Source: Moesziomyces globuligerus (lineage: Eukaryota; Basidiomycota; Ustilaginomycetes; Ustilaginales; Ustilaginaceae). From it: DNA of 64,000 bases. The translations under genes and the position numbers were made by a program. The stretch's first letter is position 1, and every line of letters starts with the position of its first letter. Under the pieces are notes generated by a model. That model was not told the DNA's origin. It saw only the letters and a program-made list of their open reading frames with translations, and made no database searches. Shown piece by piece: positions 30,792-40,609 of the stretch. The DNA is taken from NCBI GenBank assembly GCA_030849465.1, contig JARVLF010000016.1, positions 496,001 to 560,000 of the forward strand, written 5' to 3'.

Positions 30792-32129
30792 ATGCCATCA
30801 TCACGGGCGTTTGGATTGTCGTCGTCGTCTGCGTCGTCGCGGCATGCGAACCGGGCGCGCGCAGCCTCGGACGACGAGGCCTACTCGGACGAAGGTGACA
30901 GCTACCGTCGAGTCAAGAAGTCCTCTGCGCCCGCCAAGCCATCGTCCAAGTCGTCTTCCGCCGTCGTATCGCGTTCGAAGCGAGCGGCCGACGAGGACGA
31001 GGTCGACATCCACCAGATCCGATCCAAGAAATCCTCCATCTCCCGTCCCACCGCTTCGTCGCGTCGCAGCGACGAGTATGACGATGGATCGGACGAGGCC
31101 GAGCGCGGAGAGGGACTGTCCGACGAGCTGTTGATGGAGCGACGCGCCTACGACGCCTGGGTCGAGAAGAAGCTCAGCAAGCTCGGTGCCAAGCGCGAGC
31201 AGACGCTCACGGATCGCGTCGAGCAGCTGCGCTCCGAGCGCGACGATATCCAGGCGCAGTACGACGAGCTGCGAAAGCTGCGCCAGACCGACGCGGAGCA
31301 GGCTCTGGACGACTTCAAGAAGGTCGCCGAAGCGCGCTACCGTCACGACAAGGACCTGATCAACTCGCTCAAGGTCAAGGTCGAGGCGGCCGAGAAGCGT
31401 GCACGCGAGGCCGAGGGCGGCGCGGCGGCGGACCGGAGCATCAGCGTGCTCAACGCGAGCGTGCGCGAGAGCGTCCAACCCGAGATCCCCGACGACCGCA
31501 TCGAGGAGTTGGAGAAGCAGCACCGTAAGGAGCTCGCCGAAGCTGCACGCGTGCAGAAGCGACTCGAGGAGGACGTACGCACGTACAAGCTGCAGCTCGA
31601 GCACGAGATCGCTCAGTCCAAAGCGCTGCTCGCTGCCGCCACCACGGCTCCGACCTCGTCTTCGACGAGTGCGGCCAAGATGGCTGTGGAGCCTTCGGCG
31701 GCAAGTGCATCGCTCGCGGCGCTCGAGGACGAGAAGGCGGTGCGCAAGCTGTACGAAGATCTCACCGGTCTCGTCGTCACGGGCGTCGAGCGCATCGATC
31801 CCTCGCAAGCGCTGCGCAGGTTCAAGGCGATCTTTGCGCAGGAAGACTACTACTCGGTGCTGATGGACCTCGAAGAATCCTCGAGCAAGATCTCGAACAG
31901 CGCCGCCGGCGGCGCCAAGCTCCGCGACGACATTGTCTACGTACCCAAGCTCGACGACGACAGGGACAGCGAGCTGCTCAACAGCAACCTCGTCCCTCAG
32001 GAATGGCTAGAGGCTCTCCGCTTCGATCGCAACATGCTCTTCAAGTGGTACGAAAAGACGCGCAAGGCTCTGCTCACCGACGAGGCAAGGTCCAAACTTC
32101 GAGCCCGAGAAGAACGCTCCCGCCACTGA
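30792..32129 (+). CDS. CSM1: Monopolin complex subunit Csm1/Pcs1
   Basis: A 445-residue protein from the ATG at 30792. The disordered Ser/Arg/Asp-rich N-terminus (about 1-105) is followed by a long coiled coil (about 120-290; KLSKLGAKREQTLTDRVEQL and similar heptads) and a globular end (about 310-440) with VRKLYEDLTGLVVTGVERI, FKAIFAQEDYYSVLMDLEES and DDIVYVPKLDDDRDSELL. That layout and the closing WLEALRFDRNMLFKWYEKT match the Csm1/Pcs1 C-terminal domain, which dimerises and clamps kinetochore partners to prevent merotelic attachment (Pcs1) or direct mono-orientation in meiosis I (Csm1). No intron is needed. Its 3' end converges on the MOSC gene 126 nt away. Confidence 0.88.
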   Translation: MPSSRAFGLSSSSASSRHANRARAASDDEAYSDEGDSYRRVKKSSAPAKPSSKSSSAVVSRSKRAADEDEVDIHQIRSKKSSISRPTASSRRSDEYDDGSDEAERGEGLSDELLMERRAYDAWVEKKLSKLGAKREQTLTDRVEQLRSERDDIQAQYDELRKLRQTDAEQALDDFKKVAEARYRHDKDLINSLKVKVEAAEKRAREAEGGAAADRSISVLNASVRESVQPEIPDDRIEELEKQHRKELAEAARVQKRLEEDVRTYKLQLEHEIAQSKALLAAATTAPTSSSTSAAKMAVEPSAASASLAALEDEKAVRKLYEDLTGLVVTGVERIDPSQALRRFKAIFAQEDYYSVLMDLEESSSKISNSAAGGAKLRDDIVYVPKLDDDRDSELLNSNLVPQEWLEALRFDRNMLFKWYEKTRKALLTDEARSKLRAREERSRH

Positions 32130-32255
32130 ACCCTGCTCCTCCCTCCATCCAGTCGTGTATGATCGCCGTGACCCGTGTTCGTTCCAATACCCCCCATGCC
32201 CAGTTCGAATACAAACGACTACAAAAAGAACGTCCGGAAGACTGTCATTGAGGAT

Positions 32256-33449
32256 TTAGACGGGGGAAGCGCGAGTGTCTGGGTCGGTGGTTTTGGTGAC
32301 TCGGAAGCGGTCGCCGACGCGGACGACGCCGTGCTTCTCGCGCGGCACGCTGAGCATGCCGAAGCACGGCTTGCCCTTCTTGGCCGCAACGGGATCGACC
32401 TGTCTGAACTCCTGGAGCACGCGGTAGGGCAGATGGTTGTCTCGCACTCCCGTCTCGGGATCGATGTTGGGCACCATGCATCGCGCGCATTTGGCGAGCA
32501 TGTAGATGCCCGCCCTGCCCTTGTGTTCTGCCTCGGCCCCCAACGGCGCCTCTGCGGTGGCATCAAAGAGCTCGGCCGCCGTCCAGCCGTCCTCCTCCCA
32601 GGCCGAGAGCTTGCTTTCAGCACCGGGCGCATCGTCCACGATGATGTTGGGCCGGAATCGAGTGATGGGGAGCGAGGACAGCTCTTCGGGCGTCCAGTAC
32701 TCGCGGTTCACCGACGGAGGCACTTTGTACGCCTGACCAGCCGTGTCGCTCTCGAGCGACGGATAGACCGAGGCGGTGAGCGTACGCTGGACGTCCCGCA
32801 AGCTCTCTGCCGATGCGACAAGACACGGGTAGAAGTCCTGGTAGCGCAGCACTGGGTCGGACCACTCGACGGTGCCGTCCGGATTCGTCGGACCGCTCTC
32901 TCGCGGCGAGGGTCCTTTGCGCACCAGACGCACCGCCTTGCCAAAGTAGTTGGAGAGCTTTTCGTCCGCCTCCTTGCTCACCGCGTATCCATCCACATAT
33001 ACGCCCCAGATGAAGATGCCCTCGATCACTTCGCATGCCTCTACCTGCTCCTTCGTAGGCTCCAGCGGCACCTCGATCGTCGAGGCTGGCGTAGCCGTCT
33101 CGGACTGCGGGATGCGGATCGCCAGCGTGTTGGCCTCGGCGCGGATCTCGGGGTGGATGAGCACCATCTTGGGCAGTTCGCGCGCGGTGTAGAACTTCTT
33201 GGTGGACGCATCGATGATGAGCCAGGTGCGGTCGTACTGGAGGCCCTGGTTGTCGAAGTTCGCTTCTTGGACCGAGGTGCCGCGGCACGACTTGATCGGG
33301 TGGATGAGGATCTGCTGCACGACGAGGTCCTTGGTGAGCGAGTTGGCGTGCGCGTTGGTAGCGGCGGCATTGGACGAGACGAGAGCATGCTGGAGCATGT
33401 CGCTCGCAGGGGCGAAGAACGCCCTACCGGCGCGAGAGATGGCGTCCAT
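32256..33449 (-). CDS. MOSC-domain protein, mARC-like
   Basis: A 397-residue protein from the ATG at 33449. The N-terminal MOSC_N barrel is recognised by LVVQQILIHPIKSCRG, YDRTWLIID and ELPKMVLIHPEI; the MOSC domain follows with ITRFRPNIIVDDAPG and KCARCMVPNIDPETG, whose second Cys corresponds to the molybdenum ligand of mARC amidoxime reductases. The segment up to GVVRVGDRFRV closes the domain. mARC enzymes reduce N-hydroxylated compounds at the outer mitochondrial membrane with cytochrome b5. Here the N-terminal extension of about 40 residues (MDAISRAGRAFFAPASD) could be a targeting region but lacks a clear membrane anchor. It shares a 257-nt divergent promoter with ALG13. Confidence 0.87.
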   Translation of the reverse strand: MDAISRAGRAFFAPASDMLQHALVSSNAAATNAHANSLTKDLVVQQILIHPIKSCRGTSVQEANFDNQGLQYDRTWLIIDASTKKFYTARELPKMVLIHPEIRAEANTLAIRIPQSETATPASTIEVPLEPTKEQVEACEVIEGIFIWGVYVDGYAVSKEADEKLSNYFGKAVRLVRKGPSPRESGPTNPDGTVEWSDPVLRYQDFYPCLVASAESLRDVQRTLTASVYPSLESDTAGQAYKVPPSVNREYWTPEELSSLPITRFRPNIIVDDAPGAESKLSAWEEDGWTAAELFDATAEAPLGAEAEHKGRAGIYMLAKCARCMVPNIDPETGVRDNHLPYRVLQEFRQVDPVAAKKGKPCFGMLSVPREKHGVVRVGDRFRVTKTTDPDTRASPV

Positions 33450-33706
33450 GGTGCAAGGTGTAGATGGGCAGATGGTGGCCGTAAGTGGGGAAGGATTGCG
33501 AAGGGAAACGAGAGGTGGAGGGGGAGTCAGAGCTGCGCATGGGCCGACTCAAGGGTCCAACTCAGCCACTTTGGGAATGGATTTGTGGATAGTTTCGGGG
33601 CATTCCTTTTTGACTTGCATTTCACCAAGGATCGAAGCGTGCTTCCCGTTTCTTCAGTATTAGCTTCTCTACTGGCGATCGAGTCGATGTCGCTCTCACC
33701 GTCTTC

Positions 33707-34597
33707 ATGACCACGGCGGACTCCTCAGCGTCCGCTGCGCCCACTCACGATGGCGCGCTGAACATCTTTGTCACCGTCGGCACGACGCGCTTCGACTCTC
33801 TGATCCGCGCGGTCATTTCGGACCGGTTCCTGCGCTACCTATCCCACACCTGCTCGACCGGGCCTCGCGAAAGGCCTGGCCAAGGCATCCAGGTCGTAGT
33901 GCAGTACGGAAACTCACCCATCGCCGATGTGCTGACCACCATGGGTGCAGCCTCGGTCGACGAGGGCAGCGAGATCGTTCCCGAGCCTGGGCTTCGCATC
34001 GTCGACGGTCGTCGGGTCTACCAGAGCAGCGCCAAGATTCCGGGCCTGGACCCTGGACAGACCGGCACCATTCCAGGACTGCGCATCCGTACCACGCAGA
34101 CCTCGTCTCAGGATGGGTCAGTGGACGCCGATCCGCGACGCGCGGGTCAGAGTCTATTTGATCGCAGCCTCCAAGAGGCGCAGGCGATGCTTGGCACCGG
34201 AGCTCCTCGGGGCGATTGGCAGCTTCAAGGTGCGACACTGGACGCGACCTTCGACTACGGCCTCGAGCTGCGCGTGTTCCAGTTCGCGCCGGACCTCAAG
34301 CGCTACATCGAGTCGGCGGACGTCGTCATCAGCCACGCGGGCTCGGGCACGATCCTCGACACGCTGCGCACGAGGCCGCGCGCACCGGCGCTGGTGGTGG
34401 TGCCCAACACCTCGCTCATGGACAACCACCAGGTCGAGCTCGCCGAGGCACTTGCGCATGATGGCTACCTGACCGTCGGCTCGGAAGGGAGCTTGGTCAA
34501 CGACGTGGCACGTGCCCGGCTCAAGGAGCATACGCCATTTCCCGATTTCGATCCAACCCGATTTGCCAACATTGTCGATGAGGCCATGCTGGACTAG
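33707..34597 (+). CDS. ALG13: UDP-GlcNAc transferase catalytic subunit Alg13
   Basis: A 296-residue protein from the ATG at 33707. Alg13 is the cytosolic catalytic half of the Alg13/Alg14 enzyme that adds the second GlcNAc to the dolichol-linked oligosaccharide at the ER. Diagnostic segments are NIFVTVGTTRFDSLI at the start, VVVQYGNSP, FAPDLKRYIESADVVISHAG, GSGTILDTLR and LVVVPNTSLMDNHQVELAEA, the last three forming the UDP-sugar-binding site. Compared with the roughly 200-residue yeast protein it carries about 90 extra residues, mainly in the middle (about 85-165). A membrane partner, Alg14, is not in this window. Confidence 0.92.
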   Translation: MTTADSSASAAPTHDGALNIFVTVGTTRFDSLIRAVISDRFLRYLSHTCSTGPRERPGQGIQVVVQYGNSPIADVLTTMGAASVDEGSEIVPEPGLRIVDGRRVYQSSAKIPGLDPGQTGTIPGLRIRTTQTSSQDGSVDADPRRAGQSLFDRSLQEAQAMLGTGAPRGDWQLQGATLDATFDYGLELRVFQFAPDLKRYIESADVVISHAGSGTILDTLRTRPRAPALVVVPNTSLMDNHQVELAEALAHDGYLTVGSEGSLVNDVARARLKEHTPFPDFDPTRFANIVDEAMLD

Positions 34598-36244
34598 CGG
34601 TCGCAGGTACGAACATGGCGTTCCAATTCGACGGATTTACAGACTACCACGGGCGCTCATTGTGTGTGTAGCGCTGCTCCGGTTTGCCGATGGTGGAAGA
34701 ATGTCGCTCGGCCACGGCTCAGGGGCTCGATGCAGAGCCCAATCGGACGTGCGGCCATGCTGGTGAAGAGCAGGCGACGCGTCAGAGGTGTTGGACTGAG
34801 ACGGAGCTTTGCTGGAAAAAACACCCACGTCAGACTGCGCGGCCACGGCCCCCCTGAGTGTGGCCTTCGAATATGCAAGATAGGAGCCTCGTGCATCCCC
34901 GCCTTGTTCAGCGAGAGTCTACATTGACCGAAGTCGCCCGTCGTCTGGTGCATCCTGAGGGCAAAAGGTTATTCTCCCATGACATCGCTCAACCCCTGTC
35001 CCCATCTCAAACCTCGACAGGGACACCGCGCTTGCACGCTTCTTCAGCCCCGACTCGCGCGCCTGTCCCAGCCTGTCAGCGCCCTGCACAAGTCTCACTT
35101 TTAGCTTTGCTATCGACCTCCTTTCCACCTTACACTCCTGTCTGACGCCTGGCTGTAGCTCTTGCTTGATGGTGGATACAAACTTCGAGTCGAATCCCGT
35201 CTGTACAGCCGGAGGCGTTCAGCGCAAAGTGTCTTGAAAGCCTAGGAGGCCGGATGTCAACCGAGATTACGGCAAAGACAATGTTATCGAGCTGACACTT
35301 GAGGCGAACCTGCCTGTTCGAGCCCGCGGGAGAGCAAGCAGGAAGGGATGCGGTCGCTTCATGAGCTTGCGCGGAAGAAGCAAACCTGCGCTTTTGGGCT
35401 CGCACGAGGTTGGGTAGACGTTGAGTCGGGCTGCACGTCCAAAGCGGCCCTTGCTGCGCCCCAACCGGCTTGCAGCCCCATCATCTCCGCACGCCCTCCT
35501 CGAACTTCTAAGTGCATCAGCTTCTTGCCTTCTCTCCACCATCCGATGAGCCTCCTCGACCGCTGATCCGTATCTTTGGTTCGAGACGCATGGCACATCG
35601 CCCCTCCGCTTTTCCTCCCGCAGACACGCACGCTCCGCCAGAGGGCGCAAGGCGCTTCAGCCCGCGAGACGCCCAGCACGCCCACTTCCCACTAAAGGTA
35701 AGTTTTTCCCCCAGTGCTCGCTCCTCGGATCCAGGACGACACGTCGTCGAAGCATATGCGCCGCCTCCTCAGCTTGATGGAGGGCTCGTGCGATCCGAGA
35801 CTGTCTCAGCATCGGCAAGAGGCTGGCTTCACCAATCTTCGCTCCACCCGAGCCTTGGCTTCGACCCTATCCTGGGACCTGAAACTGTTGGAGGATGTTG
35901 CCGGTCCAAAAGTGGCTTGATGCGCCTTCACCATCGTCAGTGAAGCTAGGATCCTGACCCTCAACCTTCAACCTTTCTTTCAACCTTTCTTCTGATATCC
36001 AACATCGTCACGACCTCAACGACCTTTCTTCGATGCCGCGCATTCGATCGCGACTCTGACGCCACCTGTTGGGATGACGCTGGGCCACCACTGTGCAGGT
36101 GAACGCTGTCGTGAGGAGGGCGTATCCGGGCTGTGCCCGGCACTCCATCGAACTTAGCGCGGCGCGCCGTCACCTTCGAGCTGGTCTCGACAGGTTCTAC
36201 TTGCGCCCTGTTGCTGAAGCGCACCAAAGATCTTCGAGCCGCGC
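34598..36244. other. Intergenic: promoter and probable spliced leader of the mucin-like membrane protein gene
   Basis: 1.65 kb before a plus-strand gene. A pyrimidine-rich stretch (34990-35140) looks like a promoter. A strong 5' splice site, GTAAGT at 35698, and a 3' splice site, GTGCAG ending at 36098, suggest a 400-nt leader intron. A 36-codon ATG frame (35590-35697) ends exactly at that donor but has no recognised likeness. Nothing else is supported. Confidence 0.4.
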
Positions 36245-39200
36245 ATGGCGACACTGCCACAACAGGCTCCAGGGCCGGGCCCGACCGCCCAGGCCCTGCC
36301 TTCTTACCTCTCCTACTCGCCCGTCGCCACCAGCATCTTTCCGTACACCTCGACCATCACCCAGGTCGTCTACGATCCACAGGGAGGCTTCGCTCCTTAC
36401 CAGACGCTCAGCATCGTACAGGGCATCTCGACCTCGATCGGTTACTCGGTGGTCAATGTTCCGCTGCTCTACACCGGTCCTTTCCCGGCACCAGATTTAG
36501 GGACGCTGTATACGACACCAGGACAGAGTCTGCCAGCAGCAACAAGTGCACCAGCACAGACCTCGGATACCGGGCCCTCACCAACAGTCGCGCCCAGTGC
36601 ACCAGCTGGGACGTCTGCTTCGGCGGCTAGCTCGCAGGACGGCTCGGTGACGGCCGAGTCCGTATCACCCTCGGCGTCAGGGAATAACACCGCCCCACCC
36701 ACCGCAGGCCCGACTACATCTCCTCCTGCTTCGCCCACAGCCCCACCGACAAGTTCCGCATCCAGCGCTCCGTCTAGCACTGGCGCGAGTACCGCCGCCA
36801 CGACGAACTCTGGCGAGTCAGCCTCTCCATCATCTTCCGGTGCTGCCACAGGGACGACTTCTGGAGAGCCATCAGCTACCGCGGCCGGCGCGCCCAACGC
36901 GGGCGTCGGCGCCGCCAAAGGCCTTTCGGGCGGACAGATTGCTGGTATCGTGCTCGGCGCGTTCTTTGCGCTCCTGCTGCTGCTGCTGCTCCTTCTGTGC
37001 TGCTTGCGCCGACGTCGCAACCGCCGCCAGCAGCAAAACATCCTCGCTGTAGCCACAGGTGGGGCTGGTGCCTCCGAGAAGCCGGGCTCGAGCGGTTTCG
37101 GGCGAAGCGCACGTGTCGGTGGCGGGGCGCGCGGCAACTACGCCGCCCTCGGTGCTGCTGCTGGCGCCGCGGGCTTGGCGGGTACTGGGGCTGCAGCGGC
37201 CGGTCGCCGCGCGAGCGTAGGAAGCGACGAGTGGGAAGAAGACCACCTGACAAGCGGTGGTGCCGGCTCGGGCTTCTTCGTCGTCGGAGGCAAACGGCTC
37301 GGCCCAGATCGACGCGCCAGCATGGCTTCACGGCGATCCCGCGGCTCCTCGACTGGCATGGGCCCGAGCTACACCACGGCCAACGTGGCGCCCTCGTCGC
37401 GCGAGGGTGCAAAGAAGTCCGGATTCGGCGTCCTCGCGGCTGCAGGGGCCGGACTGATGGGCGCAGCGTTCGGCAAGGGGAGGAAGAGCAAGGGCAGGGT
37501 GGAAATCGAGGAGGAGCAGCCGCTGAGCGACGAGGATGCCGACGGCAGCATGGCGGAACGACGCGGGCTGATGCCTTTCTCCGACTCGCCCAACAGCGGA
37601 TACGGCTCGGGCACGGAGATGCGCGAGGCAGGCCGACCTGGCTCGGGTGCCGCAGCGGCTCTCTTGGGCGTGACCGCCGGAGCGGGTGCAGCGGCACTCG
37701 CAGCGGACAGGAGACGCCATGGGTCTGGGTCCGACTCCACCAGCCCTCCCAGATCACAGCACCTGCCGGGGTTCGGCGGCGCGTCCATGTCGCGTCCGGC
37801 CTCGAGCGCGTTCTCGGGCTCGGGGGGCTCGTCAGGCGGGCCGGGCTCGAACAGCAACGCTACTGGCGCTACGGCGAGCTCGCAGACGCAGCGAGCTGGC
37901 AGCGCCACGATGAGCAGCAGCAACAGCACGGGTGGGTTCACCACGAGCGGCAGCGGAACCAGTCTACCGCCTCCGCCCCGTGCACCTCGCGGCTCGCCCC
38001 AAGCCCTGACGTCCTACGGCAACCTGGAGCCATCCGCGCCGACACCGTACGGCTCGCCTGCGACCAACATGGGCGAGCCGAGCCCCGCGATATTTGCGGC
38101 GCACGATCCGCGGTATTCGGTGGACACGGCGGACAGCACTGCGTCTGGGACGGGTGGACTGAATCCGGCGTTGCTTGGGCTTGGAGGGTTGGGAGCGCTG
38201 GCTGCTGGTCATCGCGAGAGCGCCGGGCGCTCGCCAGACCTGCGCGCTTCGCACGCGAGCGAGATGTCGGCCGACGAACTGCGACATCTGCGCAGCACCG
38301 ACCCGGAGCGCTACAGCCGCTTCATCTCGACCGGATCCAACCTGCTCGGGCCGGACTACCAGCCGTCGCCCGATCTCGATGCCGAAGATAGGCAGCTGGG
38401 TGCGCCTGCCGATGCGTTTGTCGCAGGAACGCTGGGCGCAGGAGCAGCGCAGCGCGCTCGCCTACCGACCATCCGCAGTGTAGGCGAGTTCGGCGAGAAG
38501 AGCGACAGCAGCAGTCACAGAGGCACAGGCACGGGCACAGGAGGGCGCAGCGCGTCGTCGCAGCCGCTGTCGTCGCGACAGGGCGGGAGTGTAGACGGAG
38601 GCTCGCTGGGATCGAGAAGGCTGATTTCGCCACTGCCCGTCTACACGCCGCAGCAGCTGCAGGCGGGCGAGACACTGCCGCACTACACGCTGCACAATGC
38701 CGGCGAGGCCGAGCAGATCCACAGCCCGATGTCCGACGCGCAGGGCCGCTTCGTCACCCCGCCAGACTCGCCGCGCAACACGCTCGGCGGTGCCATGAGC
38801 CATCGTAGCGGCGACCGGCCCAGCTCGGAGGCGCAGCGCTACGCCGATGCAGAGGACAGCGATATGGGAGAGCGCGGCGCGCACGACGACGCCGAGGGTC
38901 GCGAGCTGGCGGGTGCAGGTATCGCCAGTGCGGGCATCATGGGCGGTGTGGCGGCCGGATGGCGACGACTGACCATGGGCCAGTACGCCTGGATGCCCGG
39001 TAGGAACCCGCCTGCGGGATCGACGCGCGACTCGTCCGGCGAGCTCAACGAGGCCGAGGGTCGCTTCAGCTACGAGCACGGCGCGCGACCGTCGGAAGAC
39101 TCGAGTCGGCTGCTGCACCAGCGGCGCGCATCGCGCTTCGAGAGCAGCGATGTCGGCATGGCTTCGGACGTGCGCAGCGAGCACGCCAGCGTCTACGGCC

Positions 39201-40609
39201 CCTCGGCGCTCGGCCACAACACGAGCACGAGCTCGCCCGTCGCCCATCTGTCGTCGAAGGAGGCTTCCGGCAGCAGCGGCGAGCGCATCAAAGCCAATCC
39301 GTCCGAGCCATCTCTGGGAGCAGCAGGACCCGCCGTGCTCGCTGCCGGGCTGGGAGCTGTGGCGGCTCGGCAGCGATCGTACGCGAGCACGTCGAGCCAG
39401 AGCACCCGCTCTCGTGGAGGAGGCTATGCTGCGAGCCAGTCCAACTCGTCTCTGAGCCGGCGCACGGGGAGCGACAGCACGGGTCTCGACAGCCTCAGCG
39501 CCGTGGCGCAGCTGAGTTCACGCAGCACAGGAAGTGCCTCTACGCGGTCGGGCTTCCGCTCCAGCAGCCGCGGCGGACGCTCGGGTGGAATGAGCGAGGC
39601 GAGCCTGGGCAGCGGCGCATCGACGGGCGCAGCGAGCTACAGCCCGAGCGGCGTGCTGAGTCGAGGCAACACGACGAGCACGCGCGGCCTGGCCGATGTT
39701 TCGGCACCGACGGGCAGCGCGACCTACTTTGCCTCGCGACCCAGCGGCGAGTCGGAGAGCCTGGCGACAGATGCCGCCGAAGCAGCCTACTCGGAGGCGG
39801 ACGTGACGAGCAGCAGAGCGACGCAGGGAGGCAGCTCGGTGGACCGACGCAAGCGTCCGCGCAGCTCGAGCGTCGATGCGGTCAGTCGTCTCGACAGCCT
39901 GCGCGAGGTGCGCGAGGCCTCCGATCCATTCGGAGATGCTCAAGGTGCGCCAGAATCGCAGCGTGCTGCTCAGGGCGGTCACTACCCGAGCGTTTCGTTG
40001 GGAGCGGCGGTATCGAGGTCCGTCGAGAGGGATCTGCGCCAGCAGAGCAGCTCGCCCGGGGCTGAGGATAGCTTCCTGCAGTCGCAGCCGTTACCGCAAC
40101 GCAGCCGTATCCGTTCACTGCAGCCCGGTGCGGCGGCTCCTGCCCCTACCGCTCTTGCGCCCTCGCTTTCCACACCGTCGCTCGACGCGGGCGATCAGCT
40201 GGACATGCCCGCGGACCACGCCGGCCCAAGCATGCCTTCGCTCGGCAGCGGCAGTCTGTCGGCAGTGCCAGCGTCGGCAAGCTGGCGACCCTCGCCCAGA
40301 GTGACGAGCGCGGCGCAGCGCGCAGCAGAGGCTCAGGCGACGCTGCTGCGCTCGCAGCAGCAGCAGACAGACAGTATGTTTGGAGGACCTACGCCGCCCC
40401 GGTCCCAGGCTGCCTCGCCATCAGGAGCGGAGCAGCGCGCACGAGCGGGCGCCTCGTACAACTGGGCCGATCTCGAGACCACTTTCCGCAGACCCGACCC
40501 CGCCAACACCTCCGCCGACCTCGAGAACAACGCCGGCGATCTCTCCAACGACAATGACCCGGATCGCTCCAATAGATCGTTCGATTGGCCCAAGTTCCTT
40601 CGATTCTAG
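36245..40609 (+). CDS. Large Ser/Thr-rich single-pass membrane protein (putative surface sensor)
   Basis: A 1454-residue protein; the frame has a stop about 90 nt upstream and the ATG at 36245 is the first. Residues about 95-225 are dense in Ser, Thr, Pro and Ala, as in O-glycosylated mucin-like ectodomains. One hydrophobic segment, GIVLGAFFALLLLLLLLLCC (about 233-252), is followed by RRRRNRR, so by the positive-inside rule the N-terminal 230 residues are outside and the remaining 1200 are cytosolic. The tail is Ser/Gly/Arg-rich with no recognised domain and ends ASYNWADLETTF...WPKFLRF. The plan resembles fungal wall-stress sensors and Axl2/Mid2-like proteins, but no Cys-rich WSC or cadherin-like domain is visible and there is no classical signal peptide. 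Function is unknown. Confidence 0.78.
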   Translation: MATLPQQAPGPGPTAQALPSYLSYSPVATSIFPYTSTITQVVYDPQGGFAPYQTLSIVQGISTSIGYSVVNVPLLYTGPFPAPDLGTLYTTPGQSLPAATSAPAQTSDTGPSPTVAPSAPAGTSASAASSQDGSVTAESVSPSASGNNTAPPTAGPTTSPPASPTAPPTSSASSAPSSTGASTAATTNSGESASPSSSGAATGTTSGEPSATAAGAPNAGVGAAKGLSGGQIAGIVLGAFFALLLLLLLLLCCLRRRRNRRQQQNILAVATGGAGASEKPGSSGFGRSARVGGGARGNYAALGAAAGAAGLAGTGAAAAGRRASVGSDEWEEDHLTSGGAGSGFFVVGGKRLGPDRRASMASRRSRGSSTGMGPSYTTANVAPSSREGAKKSGFGVLAAAGAGLMGAAFGKGRKSKGRVEIEEEQPLSDEDADGSMAERRGLMPFSDSPNSGYGSGTEMREAGRPGSGAAAALLGVTAGAGAAALAADRRRHGSGSDSTSPPRSQHLPGFGGASMSRPASSAFSGSGGSSGGPGSNSNATGATASSQTQRAGSATMSSSNSTGGFTTSGSGTSLPPPPRAPRGSPQALTSYGNLEPSAPTPYGSPATNMGEPSPAIFAAHDPRYSVDTADSTASGTGGLNPALLGLGGLGALAAGHRESAGRSPDLRASHASEMSADELRHLRSTDPERYSRFISTGSNLLGPDYQPSPDLDAEDRQLGAPADAFVAGTLGAGAAQRARLPTIRSVGEFGEKSDSSSHRGTGTGTGGRSASSQPLSSRQGGSVDGGSLGSRRLISPLPVYTPQQLQAGETLPHYTLHNAGEAEQIHSPMSDAQGRFVTPPDSPRNTLGGAMSHRSGDRPSSEAQRYADAEDSDMGERGAHDDAEGRELAGAGIASAGIMGGVAAGWRRLTMGQYAWMPGRNPPAGSTRDSSGELNEAEGRFSYEHGARPSEDSSRLLHQRRASRFESSDVGMASDVRSEHASVYGPSALGHNTSTSSPVAHLSSKEASGSSGERIKANPSEPSLGAAGPAVLAAGLGAVAARQRSYASTSSQSTRSRGGGYAASQSNSSLSRRTGSDSTGLDSLSAVAQLSSRSTGSASTRSGFRSSSRGGRSGGMSEASLGSGASTGAASYSPSGVLSRGNTTSTRGLADVSAPTGSATYFASRPSGESESLATDAAEAAYSEADVTSSRATQGGSSVDRRKRPRSSSVDAVSRLDSLREVREASDPFGDAQGAPESQRAAQGGHYPSVSLGAAVSRSVERDLRQQSSSPGAEDSFLQSQPLPQRSRIRSLQPGAAAPAPTALAPSLSTPSLDAGDQLDMPADHAGPSMPSLGSGSLSAVPASASWRPSPRVTSAAQRAAEAQATLLRSQQQQTDSMFGGPTPPRSQAASPSGAEQRARAGASYNWADLETTFRRPDPANTSADLENNAGDLSNDNDPDRSNRSFDWPKFLRF

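Noticed and set aside
35735..35920. 61-residue plausible peptide as a second exon after 35697
   Set aside because: The intron would be only 37 nt and the only alternative acceptor changes frame; not enough for a gene call.
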